This document shows, piece after piece, positions 53,027 to 61,424 of a stretch of DNA of 64,000 bases; positions within the stretch are counted from its first letter, which is position 1; every line of letters starts with the position of its first letter. Under the pieces are notes generated by a model. That model did not search any database and was not told where the DNA came from. It saw only the letters and a list, made by a program, of their open reading frames with translations. Source of the DNA: an uncultured Oscillospiraceae bacterium (lineage in GTDB: Bacteria > Bacillota > Clostridia > Oscillospirales > Oscillospiraceae); assembly GCA_910587345.1 (NCBI GenBank), contig CAJUKH010000043.1:124001-188000 (forward strand). The letters run 5' to 3'. The translations under genes were made by a program, and so were the position numbers.

Positions 53027-54280
53027 ATGGACCCTTCCAGTATTACCACAATGATCGTCCTTCTTGTCCTTCTCGTGATCGCTTCCGCCTTCTTCTCCGC
53101 CACAGAGACCGCCTTTACCTCCCTCAACCGGGTCCGGCTGAAGGCCAAGGCAGAGGCTGGCAGCGCCAGGGCCGCCCGCACTTTGGCTCTGGCGGAAAAC
53201 TATGACGACCTGATCTCCACCGTACTGGTGGGCAACAACATCGTCAACATCGTGGCCACCACCCTTTCCACCCTGCTTTTTGTGCAGGGGCTGCGGCTGC
53301 AAAACGGCGCCCTCATCTCCACCGTCGTGATGACGGTGGTGGTCCTCATCTTTGGCGAGGTCTCCCCCAAGACCGCCGCCAAGGAGACCGCCGAGCCTTT
53401 CGCCATGTTCGCCGCCCCCATCATTCGGGTGCTGCTGGTCCTTCTGAAACCGGTCACCGCCCTTCTCTCCCTCGTCCAAAAGGCCCTGAAGCGCTTTATC
53501 CGCCCCCAGGACGCCGGCATCACCGAAGAAGAGCTGGTGACCATGGTGGACCAGGCCGAGAGCGAGGGCGGTCTGGACGAACATGAAAGCGAGCTGATCC
53601 GCTCCGCCATCGAGTTTGGCGACATGGAGGTCCAGGAGATCCTCACCCCCCGGGTGGACATCGTGGCCGTGGAGGACACCGCCACCATGGAGGAAACGGC
53701 AGCGGCCTTTGCCGAAAGCGGCTTCTCCCGCCTGCCCATCTACCACGAGGACATGGACGATATCATCGGCGTCATCCACGAAAAAGATTTTCACGCCGCC
53801 CGCTACCGGGGGCAAAGCGATTTGGCCGCCCTGATCACTCCCGTGCTTTATACCACTGGAAACACCAAAATTTCCGACCTTCTCCGCATTCTCCAGCGGA
53901 AGAAGGCCCATATGGTGGTGGTCGTGGACGAATACGGCGGCACCGAGGGGCTTTGTACATTGGAGGATATTGTGGAGGAACTGGTGGGCGAGATCTGGGA
54001 CGAACACGACGAGGTCATTGAGGAGTTCAAAAAGCAGCCCGACGGCAGTTATATCATTGCCTGCCACGCCGCTTTGACCGACCTGTACGACCTCTTCGCC
54101 CTCACCGGGGAATGTGAGGCCAACACCGTCTCCGGCTGGGTCATGGAGCAGATCGGCCGTGTCCCCGAGGAGGGGGACCGGTTCCAGTCCGACGGGCTGG
54201 ACGTGACGGTAACCAAGGTGGATCACCGCCGGGTACTGGAGATTCGGGTGGTGGTGCTGGACCGGGAGGAGGAGCAATGA
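53027..54280 (+). CDS. CorC/HlyC-family membrane protein with CNNM and CBS domains
   Basis: 417 residues: CNNM membrane domain (residues 5-190, with SAFFSATETAFTSLNRVRL and LVGNNIVNI), two CBS domains (about 205-325; PRVDIVAVE, VDEYGGTEGLCTLEDIVEE) and a C-terminal CorC_HlyC domain. Members take part in magnesium or cobalt export and tolerance. The gene overlaps a TetR regulator by 4 bases; a leader terminator may regulate it. Confidence 0.92.
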   Translation: MDPSSITTMIVLLVLLVIASAFFSATETAFTSLNRVRLKAKAEAGSARAARTLALAENYDDLISTVLVGNNIVNIVATTLSTLLFVQGLRLQNGALISTVVMTVVVLIFGEVSPKTAAKETAEPFAMFAAPIIRVLLVLLKPVTALLSLVQKALKRFIRPQDAGITEEELVTMVDQAESEGGLDEHESELIRSAIEFGDMEVQEILTPRVDIVAVEDTATMEETAAAFAESGFSRLPIYHEDMDDIIGVIHEKDFHAARYRGQSDLAALITPVLYTTGNTKISDLLRILQRKKAHMVVVVDEYGGTEGLCTLEDIVEELVGEIWDEHDEVIEEFKKQPDGSYIIACHAALTDLYDLFALTGECEANTVSGWVMEQIGRVPEEGDRFQSDGLDVTVTKVDHRRVLEIRVVVLDREEEQ

Positions 54281-54858
54281 GGCCCGAACTGCGGGAGAGC
54301 ATTATTGAGACCGCCGTGGCTCTGTTCAATGAGCGGGGCTATGGCAGCGTAAGCCTTCGGGATATTTCCGGCGCTTTGGGCATCAGCGTGGGCAATTTAA
54401 ACTATTATTTTGCCAAAAAGCAGGACCTTCTGCGGGCCATTATGGAGCGAAACTTCCTCCTCACCGCCTTCTCCGAAGAGGTCACCACCCTGTCCCAGCT
54501 CCATACCCTCATCACCCGGATGCTGGACTCCCTCTCCGCCCATGCCTTTTACTTCCGGGAACCCGCTCTGAGTACCCTTAATCACCAGGGGGAAGAGAAC
54601 GTAGCACAGCTGTACCATATCTTTCTGCAAGCTCTGGAACGCCTGCAGGAACAGGGACTTTTCCGTTCCGGCATGACCGGCACCGTCCGGGACCATCTGG
54701 TCCGGGTCCTGATGCTCAGCCACCTGGCCTGGGTCCAGCCAAACCCGGTCCCCCCTATGACCCGGGAGGAATTTCTCTTGGCCCACTGGACCCTGCTTAC
54801 CCCCTATCTGACCGACAAGGGGCTGGCCGAGTACCGCTCCACCATCCCGGGCGCCTGA
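54277..54858 (+). CDS. TetR-family regulator
   Basis: 193 residues. N-terminal TetR helix-turn-helix (ETAVALFNERGYGSVSLRDI, SVGNLNYYFAKKQDLLRAI) and a variable ligand domain. Its ATG overlaps the stop codon of the CorC/HlyC-like gene (ATGA), so it is co-translated with it and may control this operon. Confidence 0.9.
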   Translation: MRPELRESIIETAVALFNERGYGSVSLRDISGALGISVGNLNYYFAKKQDLLRAIMERNFLLTAFSEEVTTLSQLHTLITRMLDSLSAHAFYFREPALSTLNHQGEENVAQLYHIFLQALERLQEQGLFRSGMTGTVRDHLVRVLMLSHLAWVQPNPVPPMTREEFLLAHWTLLTPYLTDKGLAEYRSTIPGA

Positions 54859-54871
54859 CTTTTCCAAGCAA

Positions 54872-54907
54872 AAAAACGCCGTATTGCCTTTGACAATGCG
54901 GCGTTTT
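54872..54907. terminator. Bidirectional terminator
   Basis: AAAAACGCCGTATTG paired with CAATGCGGCGTTTTT around a 7-base loop, between convergent genes. Confidence 0.85.
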
Positions 54908-54917
54908 TATCTTTTGC

Positions 54918-55832
54918 TCAGTTTTTGACTTCCTCGTACGTCCCGGCTTCGATAGCTTCCACCGCCTCTTTCACCAGATTGAGGTAGTTGGGGACACCGG
55001 CCAGCGTGGCCCCGGTGACCACATCGGCCACCACCCACTGGCCCTGCTCATTCTGGACCATGTCGGCGTTGGGGGCGTAGTCGTAAGTAACCCCGTTATC
55101 ATAGACATAGTTTTTGATCAGTTCAATGTTCCCGGGGAACTTCAACTCACTGGGCCAGAAACCCACACCATGCTCAATGGAGGCCTTGGTGCCAATCTCC
55201 ACCGTGGCCACGGTCTCCCCGGCGGCGTTCAGAAGCCCGGCTCCCTCGTCCAGATTGGCATAGTACCAATCCCCGCCGGCCTGGGTGGCCACATAATCCA
55301 CAAACTCGGTCTCCTGTCCCTCCACCTGGGCAGTATAGCGAACGGCCCCTTCCCTTTCGCTTCCGTTCCACACAAGACCGCCCAAAGTGAAGGACTTGGG
55401 ATAGCTCCCTTTCTCCAGGGCAATGACCGCATCCCCCAGCGCTGCGGCGTTCTCCTCGCTCAAAATGGCCCAGCCCTCGGCGCCGCTGACGCTGAAGGGG
55501 ATCAGGGCCTCATCAAAATCGATGCGGACCACCTTCTTTTCCCCCATGTCGTAGTACACCACCCCCCGGATAGCGCTGTCCGGGTGCTCCCCCTCCATAT
55601 TATACACGCCGTAGACCGTGGTGCGGACAATGTTGGCTCCGCCCTGCACCAGAGCCGCCACATCAATGTCCCGGTACTCGATCTCCACCGGCTGCACACT
55701 CTCCTGTGCCTCTTCGGTAGGCTTGGGAGTGGCGCTCTCCTGAGTGGTCTCCTTCTGACCGCAGGCGGCCAAACTTCCGGCCAGCGCCAATGTCAGCAGC
55801 ATGGCCCAGGCTCGCTTTCCGTTCTTCTTCAT
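54918..55832 (-). CDS. Lipoprotein with an FMN-attachment-like motif
   Basis: 304 residues. Signal peptide with lipobox LAAC, a Thr/Glu-rich linker, then two related halves. The C-terminus has DVVTGATLAG (about residues 270-279), like the D-x-x-(S/T)-G-A-T site where ApbE attaches FMN in RnfG/NqrC and FMN_bind proteins, followed by the usual helix. It may be an extracellular flavoprotein in electron transfer. No apbE or rnf genes are seen in the window, so this is inference. Confidence 0.65.
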   Translation of the reverse strand: MKKNGKRAWAMLLTLALAGSLAACGQKETTQESATPKPTEEAQESVQPVEIEYRDIDVAALVQGGANIVRTTVYGVYNMEGEHPDSAIRGVVYYDMGEKKVVRIDFDEALIPFSVSGAEGWAILSEENAAALGDAVIALEKGSYPKSFTLGGLVWNGSEREGAVRYTAQVEGQETEFVDYVATQAGGDWYYANLDEGAGLLNAAGETVATVEIGTKASIEHGVGFWPSELKFPGNIELIKNYVYDNGVTYDYAPNADMVQNEQGQWVVADVVTGATLAGVPNYLNLVKEAVEAIEAGTYEEVKN

Positions 55833-55999
55833 GGTTGCTTCCTTCCTTTTCGTTATTTTAGGACTTTTGCCCAAACAAAGTATAGGACATATATCCTAAA
55901 ATGTCAAGTCCCGCCTTTCTTTTTCCATTTCCCCCTTTCTCTTCTTCAAAAAATATGCTATACTGTCTCTATCCGAAAAAATGGAAGGCTGTGCCGAAT

Positions 56000-56773
56000 A
56001 TGGACAAGCAAAACGATTGGAAGAACCGCCAGCAGGAGGCCGACGGCGTCATCGAAGGCCGCAACGCCGTCATCGAGGCCCTCCGGGCGGGCACCCCCAT
56101 TGACAAGATATATATCGCCAAGGGGGAGACCGATGCCGCTCTGGGCCACATCGCCGCCAAGGCCCGGGAAAAGGGCATCGCCATCGTGGACTGCGACCGG
56201 CGGAAGCTGGACGGAATGTCCGTCACCCACTCCCATCAGGGGGTCATCGCCGTTGCCGCCGTTCGGGAATACGCCACCGTGGACGATATTCTCAATGCCG
56301 CCCGGGAAAAGGGTGAGGCCCCCCTCATCGTGGTCTGCGACGAGCTTTCCGACCCCCACAACCTGGGGGCCGTGATCCGCACCGCCGAATGCGCCGGAGC
56401 CCATGGGGTCATCATCCCCAAGCGCCGCTCCGCCGGCCTCACCGCCGTGGTTGCCAAGACCTCCGCCGGCGCCGTCAGCCATGTGCCCGTAGCCCGGGTG
56501 GCCAACCTCACCGCCTGCCTCAAGGAGCTGAAAGAGGAAGGGGTCTGGGTCTTCGGCACCGCCGCCGACGCCCGCCAGACCATCTATCAGGCCGACCTGA
56601 AAGGTCCCGCCGCCATCGTCATCGGCAGCGAGGGAGACGGGATGTCCCGGCTGGTCCGGGAGACCTGCGACGTACTCCTCTCCATCCCCATGAAGGGAAA
56701 GCTCAACTCTCTCAACGCCTCGGCTGCCGCCGCCATCCTGCTTTACGAAGCGGTCCGTCAGCGTCTGGGGTAA
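56000..56773 (+). CDS. rlmB: 23S rRNA (guanosine2251-2'-O)-methyltransferase
   Basis: 257 residues. N-terminal substrate-binding domain (VIEGRNAVIEALRAG) and a SPOUT domain with NLGAVIRTAECAG, IVIGSEGDGM and LNSLNASAAAAILLYE, forming the deep SAM-binding knot. Methylates G2251 in the ribosomal P loop, or a tRNA in close relatives. Preceded by an extended -10 (TGCTATACT, 55956-55964). Confidence 0.92.
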   Translation: MDKQNDWKNRQQEADGVIEGRNAVIEALRAGTPIDKIYIAKGETDAALGHIAAKAREKGIAIVDCDRRKLDGMSVTHSHQGVIAVAAVREYATVDDILNAAREKGEAPLIVVCDELSDPHNLGAVIRTAECAGAHGVIIPKRRSAGLTAVVAKTSAGAVSHVPVARVANLTACLKELKEEGVWVFGTAADARQTIYQADLKGPAAIVIGSEGDGMSRLVRETCDVLLSIPMKGKLNSLNASAAAAILLYEAVRQRLG

Positions 56774-56825
56774 GCCGCCAAAGGCCCTCGCCCCACCCAC
56801 ACCATATACGCAAAGGTGATTCCCA

Positions 56826-59051
56826 ATGCCCAAAGACCGGGAAACTGAATATCCGGAGGACGAGTTCTCTCTGGATGCCATTCTGGCCGAATTCGGCTCC
56901 GGCAAAACAGAGGAAGCGCGACGGGAGGAACCTCCCGCCGCTCCTTTTGATGCCCCCACTGAGGAGACCCCCACCCGGGGGGACCCCCCCGCCCCCATCC
57001 CCTTTCCCTCCCGGCCGGAGGTCCCTGCCGGCACGGAGGCGCCTCCTTCCGAAGCGGAAGAGGAGGTCTATCTGGAAGCCCGGGGCGACCCCCAGTCGGT
57101 GGACCGGCTGATGGAGGACGACGGGGAGGACCCGGAAGAAGACCAGCCATCTCCCCAGGAGGGCAAGGTGCTGGAATTCCCCGGCGCTCAACCGGAGAAC
57201 CCGGTGAGCGCCGGCATCGACAAGCTGCGCCGCCGGGCCGATGAATTTGCCGACCATATGTTTGAAGAAGCGGGCGCCGAGACCGCAAAAAGCGTCCGCC
57301 GGGCGGAACGCCTCATCCCCGGCGTAGACGAGGAAGAACCCGCCCCGCCCCCCGTCCGGGAACGAAAACCCCGAAAGGTCCTTCCCCCACCCCCCGACAT
57401 CCCCCCCGCCGACCTGGCCAAACGCTACGGCAAGGGGATAAAGGGCATCCGCCTGCGGACCTTTTTCATTTTCTTTCTCCTGTTGCCCCTGCTGGCGCTC
57501 ACCCTGGCCGCCCCTTCCTCCCTTCCCTTCCCCGGGGAGGTCGAGATGTTGTTAAAGGACAAGGCCATGGTCTGCTACCTGATGGCCGGGCTGCAAGGTC
57601 TGGCCATGCTGCTGGGGCTGGATGCCATTTGGGAGGGGCTTGCCCGCCCCTTCCGCCGCCGTACCGGCATGGACACCCTGATCGCCCTTGCCATGGTGGC
57701 CACTTTGGCCGACGCCCTCACCCTCCCCACGCTCACCGAAGGGGACATCCACCGTCAGCCCTTCTGTGCCGTAGCGGTGCTGGGCCTTTGGTGCCTGATG
57801 CGGGGACGGCTCCAAAAACGTCGGGGGCAGCGGCTGGCCTGCCGCACGGCCGCCGCCGCATCAGAACCTTATCTCGTCACCCCCGACGAGGGGAAGTGGA
57901 ACGGCCGTGATACCTATGCCAAATGGTCCGGCCCGGTCACCGGCTTTGGCAGCCAGATCCAGGCCGAAGACGGAGCAGAAGCCATCTACCGGGTCATGGC
58001 GCCTCTGCTGACTCTGGCCGCCGTTTTGCTGGCCCTTATTGCCTCCGTGGGCCACGACCGGCCCCGGGACCTTCTCTGGTGTCTGGCCGCCACCCTGACC
58101 GCCGCCGGCTCCCTGTCCGCCACCTTGTGCTTTGGCCTTCCCTGGCGGCGGCTGTCTGCCCGGCTGTCCAAATCCGGCGCCGCTCTGGCAGGCTGGCAGG
58201 GGGTCACCAACACCACCGGCACCTCCAACCTTCTCCTTTCCGATATCGACCTCTTCCCCGTCGGCTCGGTCAGCCTCAACGGAGTGAAGATCTTTGGCGA
58301 CTTTCCCACCGAAATGGTCATTGCCGACACCGCCACCGTCATCCGGGACGGAGGCAGCGCCTTGGAAAAGGTGTTCCACGACCTGCTCCGCAGTCAGGGG
58401 GGCATCTACCGCCGTGGGGAGAAGCTCACCGCCCACGAAGGCGGCGGACTGTCCGAAATCATCCGGGGCAATCAGGTCCTGGTGGGCTCCGCCCCCTTCA
58501 TGGTGCTGATGGATGTGGCCCTTCCCTCCGGTCTCAACGTGAAAAACGCCGTATTCTGCGCCATTGACGGGGAACTGGCCGGCATCTTCGCCCTCAATTA
58601 TCACCTGCCGGGCACGGTGCCCGCCGCCATCGACTCCCTCATCCACAATAAGATCACCCCCGTCCTGGCCACTCGGGACTTCAACATCATCCCCGCCATG
58701 CTCCGCCAGCGGTTCAAGCTGCCGGCGGAGAAGCTGGAGTTCCCTTCGGTGGAGCGGCGGCGGGAACTCAGCGACCCAAACCTGACCCACTCCGACACCC
58801 TGACCGCCGTCCTCTGCCGGGAGGGTCTCGGCCCCTACGCCGAAGCGGTGGTGGGCGGCCGGCGGCTCCGCTCGGCGGTGCGGCTCAGCGCGGGTCTGGC
58901 CTGTGTCGGTTCCGTCATCGGCATTCTGCTTGCCTTCTATCTCACTTTTATTGGGGCCTACGCCTCTCTGACCCCGGGGAATATGATGGTATTTCTCCTC
59001 ATGTGGTTGGTCCCCACCCCATTGATCGCCGGTTGGGTAGACCGGTATTGA
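56826..59051 (+). CDS. Large membrane protein resembling a catalytically dead P-type ATPase
   Basis: 741 residues. Residues 1-200 are acidic, proline-rich and probably disordered. Membrane helices follow in P1B-ATPase-like pairs (LRTFFIFFLLLPLLALTLA; MDTLIALAMVATLADAL). A cytoplasmic region around residues 440-680 keeps the outline of a P-type/HAD domain (RRLSARLSKSGAALAG before, VFCAIDGELAGIFALNYHLP after). The phosphorylation loop DKTGT is replaced by SDIDLFP near residue 472, and no GDGxND is seen. It follows rlmB by 52 bases. Function unknown. Confidence 0.6.
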   Translation: MPKDRETEYPEDEFSLDAILAEFGSGKTEEARREEPPAAPFDAPTEETPTRGDPPAPIPFPSRPEVPAGTEAPPSEAEEEVYLEARGDPQSVDRLMEDDGEDPEEDQPSPQEGKVLEFPGAQPENPVSAGIDKLRRRADEFADHMFEEAGAETAKSVRRAERLIPGVDEEEPAPPPVRERKPRKVLPPPPDIPPADLAKRYGKGIKGIRLRTFFIFFLLLPLLALTLAAPSSLPFPGEVEMLLKDKAMVCYLMAGLQGLAMLLGLDAIWEGLARPFRRRTGMDTLIALAMVATLADALTLPTLTEGDIHRQPFCAVAVLGLWCLMRGRLQKRRGQRLACRTAAAASEPYLVTPDEGKWNGRDTYAKWSGPVTGFGSQIQAEDGAEAIYRVMAPLLTLAAVLLALIASVGHDRPRDLLWCLAATLTAAGSLSATLCFGLPWRRLSARLSKSGAALAGWQGVTNTTGTSNLLLSDIDLFPVGSVSLNGVKIFGDFPTEMVIADTATVIRDGGSALEKVFHDLLRSQGGIYRRGEKLTAHEGGGLSEIIRGNQVLVGSAPFMVLMDVALPSGLNVKNAVFCAIDGELAGIFALNYHLPGTVPAAIDSLIHNKITPVLATRDFNIIPAMLRQRFKLPAEKLEFPSVERRRELSDPNLTHSDTLTAVLCREGLGPYAEAVVGGRRLRSAVRLSAGLACVGSVIGILLAFYLTFIGAYASLTPGNMMVFLLMWLVPTPLIAGWVDRY

Positions 59052-59056
59052 CCCCG

Positions 59057-59095
59057 AAAATGGCTGCGCCGCACAAATTACGGCGCAGCCATTTT
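59057..59095 (+). terminator. Intrinsic terminator
   Basis: 15-bp stem (59057-59071 with 59081-59095) with A/T flanks. Confidence 0.8.
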
Positions 59096-59137
59096 CCATT
59101 CTGTCCCTATCTCTGACAGGTATGTCTCCTCCCGCAG

Positions 59138-59722
59138 TCAGCCCTCATTCTCCTCCAAATAGCGGACCTCCACCGTAATTTCCTGCTTCTCTTGCGCTTC
59201 CTTAAAAATAGCGCACAGCTTATCCACATACTCGGTAAACCCCTCATTTTTCCCATGGGGTATCCCAACATAATGCCGGGGACGGAGGATGATAAAGTCA
59301 TCCCCCTTATAGGGCATTCCGGTCAGAATATCCCACAATGCGTCAAAATTCTCCCCGTAAAAGTCGGCCCACTCCATCTTCTCCCGCAGTTCGCCGTAAA
59401 TATCCCTCAAATACCGGCAGCGGCGCAGGTCCAGAGTTACCTCTTCCCGGGGGAGCAGCACATAGTCAAAATGCCCCTCCCCTCGCTCGGCCCGCAGCTC
59501 ATCAAAAAGGGCCAACACCCTCTTCAGCATCTCCCCGGCGGGGCCGTAGGGTTCGTTTCCATAGCGGATCTCCACCCGAAAATCATCCCTCTGCCGCCGC
59601 AGCCATTCCTCAAATTCCTCAAAGGTATAGACCTTCGGTTCTATTTCAAATTCAACAGAAAGAACATTAAATAAAGTCCATACCCTGTCCCATCTGCCAA
59701 ACCAGAGCTTTACGACCTGCAT
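59138..59722 (-). CDS. Barstar-family immunity protein
   Basis: 194 residues. The C-terminal half carries the barstar pattern (YLRDIYGELREKMEWADFYG, ENFDALWDIL, IILRP), which covers the barnase active site. The N-terminal half is an extra domain (VYTFEEFEEWLRRQRDDF). It starts 1 base after the stop codon of a barnase remnant, so it was the antidote of that toxin. It appears intact although the toxin is broken. Confidence 0.85.
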   Translation of the reverse strand: MQVVKLWFGRWDRVWTLFNVLSVEFEIEPKVYTFEEFEEWLRRQRDDFRVEIRYGNEPYGPAGEMLKRVLALFDELRAERGEGHFDYVLLPREEVTLDLRRCRYLRDIYGELREKMEWADFYGENFDALWDILTGMPYKGDDFIILRPRHYVGIPHGKNEGFTEYVDKLCAIFKEAQEKQEITVEVRYLEENEG

Positions 59723-59723
59723 A

Positions 59724-59957
59724 TTACCCCTCCCCCATCAGTTCATAAAAGGTTTTATAATGGTCATAGGTCACAAAGAACAGACCGTCATTGGAAAAAA
59801 GCAGCCGGTGCCCGTTTCGCCGCCCCTCGTAATAGTTAAGGTCGGCCTCATACCAGACCCGCCCCGCAGCCATCGGAAGATGCCCATTTCTATTCTCATA
59901 GACGCCCCCAAACACCATTTTCCCCGGTGCATATCGCTTTGGGGGTTCTCCTCGTTC
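59724..59957 (-). pseudogene. Truncated barnase-type ribonuclease (C-terminal domain of a MuF-like toxin)
   Basis: The frame reads APGKMVFGGVYENRNGHLP, WYEADLNY and NDGLFFVTYDHYKTFYE, i.e. the barnase core with the catalytic Glu (EADLNY), Arg and His (YDHYKTF) still present. An in-frame TAG at 59958-59960 cuts it off from any N-terminus; an internal ATG (59918) could give only 64 residues. The upstream half of such toxins is found as a separate fragment at 60880-61062. Confidence 0.75.
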
Positions 59958-60005
59958 CTATCCTAAGGAAAGTAGTTCTTTCTTAGAAAGAACGCATAAA
60001 AATTT

Positions 60006-60040
60006 TGAGAGCCTTTGGATTTTCCATCCATTGGCTCTCA
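60006..60040 (-). terminator. Terminator of the small RHH gene
   Basis: TGAGAGCC (60006-60013) with GGCTCTCA (60033-60040), extended by TGGA/TCCA, followed on the minus strand by an AT-rich T run. Confidence 0.6.
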
Positions 60041-60220
60041 TTACTTGTTTTGAAGTTCCATATTATCAAGAGCATATCGCAAGGCCATGCTGATTAGCTC
60101 GTTTCTGGAACGGTTTGTTTTGGCGGCCAAGTCGCTGTATTCCTCCTGCAACTCCCTGTCTATACGGATTGTCATGGTGACGGTCTTATCCTCTTTGGGC
60201 GTGATAACAAATTTTTCCAT
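60041..60220 (-). CDS. Ribbon-helix-helix (CopG-like) protein
   Basis: 59 residues: KTVTMTIRIDRELQEEYSDL then AAKTNRSRNELISMALRYAL, the classic strand-helix-helix DNA-binding fold of plasmid and antitoxin repressors. GAGGAGATAA ribosome site upstream. AT-rich, unlike its neighbours. It lies in the insert that separates the two halves of the MuF/barnase toxin. Confidence 0.8.
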   Translation of the reverse strand: MEKFVITPKEDKTVTMTIRIDRELQEEYSDLAAKTNRSRNELISMALRYALDNMELQNK

Positions 60221-60312
60221 AATGTAGTTATCTCCTCTACATTGTAATGATTACATTATAGTATGCACTCCCGTCTCAATGCCATAACACAAAATTGCTT
60301 TGAAATTTCAAT

Positions 60313-60340
60313 TTGCTTTTGTGTTACAATATGGTATAAT
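60313..60340 (+). promoter_or_regulatory. Promoter of the membrane-anchored protein gene
   Basis: TTGCTT (60313-60318), 16 bases, TATAAT (60335-60340). Confidence 0.65.
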
Positions 60341-60400
60341 GGGAGTAGTCCCAAGAAGGCGTAAAATCTACCAAACTAAAATAAACGGAGGCTTGTACAC

Positions 60401-60862
60401 ATGAAGGAAAAAAAGGACAACGCTTCTTCTGGCAAGAAGCCAATCTACAAAAAGTGGCGGTTTTGGGTAATCATTGTGGTTTTGCTTTCCGCTATTATCG
60501 GTAACATGGGAAGCCACGACAACACCATACCCAATACAACCCAGAACCCAGAGCAAATGGAATTGTCCATACATTCGCAAACAGTATGCAGAGCTTTGAC
60601 AAGTCTTTTTGTTAAGAATGTTGTCGGTGAGGAATGGCATATGCTTGCGTTCAGCATAGAGAGTTACGAGTTAGACGAAAATGAGAACGGACCAATCGAA
60701 GTTTTGTACATGCCACCCAATGCAGGAAATGGGGAAACAAAGGTTAATCTGACAATCGAAAAGAATGATGATACCTATACTATTACATATGCGTTACTTG
60801 CTGGTATTTATGAAGTTGATTTAAGCACAGTATCAAACAATTCTAAGACCCTCACATATTAA
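60401..60862 (+). CDS. Membrane-anchored protein, unknown
   Basis: 153 residues. A lysine-rich cytoplasmic start, one membrane helix (WRFWVIIVVLLSAIIGNMG, about residues 20-38), then a 115-residue outside domain with a predicted beta sandwich. No family recognised. Strongly AT-rich compared with thrS and the pseudo-ATPase gene, so acquired. GGAGG site 9 bases upstream. Confidence 0.7.
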   Translation: MKEKKDNASSGKKPIYKKWRFWVIIVVLLSAIIGNMGSHDNTIPNTTQNPEQMELSIHSQTVCRALTSLFVKNVVGEEWHMLAFSIESYELDENENGPIEVLYMPPNAGNGETKVNLTIEKNDDTYTITYALLAGIYEVDLSTVSNNSKTLTY

Positions 60863-60879
60863 ACAGAGAGTATAACACA

Positions 60880-61062
60880 TCAGCAATAGGGATGCAACGG
60901 TGGTCCGGGGTTCGGCCTTTCCTCCATCTTATAAACTTTTCCCCCGTGGTCCTCGCAATCCTGACACAGCCTTTCATCCATGGTCGCACACCAGTGCTTC
61001 CAGTTGGTGCTCGTAGTGGTCCTGGGGAAAGTCGTATGTTTTCGTCCCTCTAACCATATTTT
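60880..61062 (-). pseudogene. Fragment of a MuF-like (phage minor head type) toxin N-terminal part
   Basis: Sixty residues ending at a stop: STNWKHWCATMDERLCQDC, HGGKVYKMEER and PPLHPYC. This cysteine-bearing WKHW...TMDERxC...HGK...PLHPxC pattern is that of phage Mu gpF-like head proteins, which in Clostridia are often fused to a C-terminal barnase. The usual next residues (RC) are lost at the junction. Confidence 0.6.
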
Positions 61063-61087
61063 TTCTTGAATACCTTCCCCAGAACCC

Positions 61088-61116
61088 TTGACTTTTCCCC
61101 CCTCAAGTGCTACACT
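61088..61116 (+). promoter_or_regulatory. Promoter of thrS
   Basis: TTGACT (61088-61093), 17 bases, TACACT (61111-61116). Confidence 0.8.
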
Positions 61117-61124
61117 ACCCGTAT

Positions 61125-61370
61125 AAAATGGCACTGACAGAGAAGAAACCGCACTGCGCCGGATAGAGAGGGGCCCGCTTGGTGGAAGGGTCCTGCGGAA
61201 AGCGGCGGCCGTACCACTCTGGAGCCGCCCGGGAGGACCGGGACGGGACCCGCCCGTTACAGTGGGACACAAGCGGCGGTCCGATTCCGGACCGCAAGCA
61301 GGGTGGAACCGTGGAGTGTTGACAACGCTTCACCCCTGAACTCATCAGGGGTGAAGCGTTTTTGTTTTGC
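61125..61370 (+). ncRNA. Threonine T-box riboswitch
   Basis: Leader with a stem I (AGAGAG motif at 61165-61170, GGTGGAA loop), a candidate specifier ACC (threonine) at 61213-61215, the T-box proper AGGGTGGAACCGTGG around 61299-61313, and a terminator (61324-61339 with 61345-61360) followed by a T run. Uncharged tRNA-Thr binds the specifier and T-box, blocks the terminator and allows thrS expression. Confidence 0.93.
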
Positions 61371-61424
61371 CCCGCATCATGACCGCTCCCAATGAGGAGC
61401 CTTACCACAAGGAGGTAAAACAAC

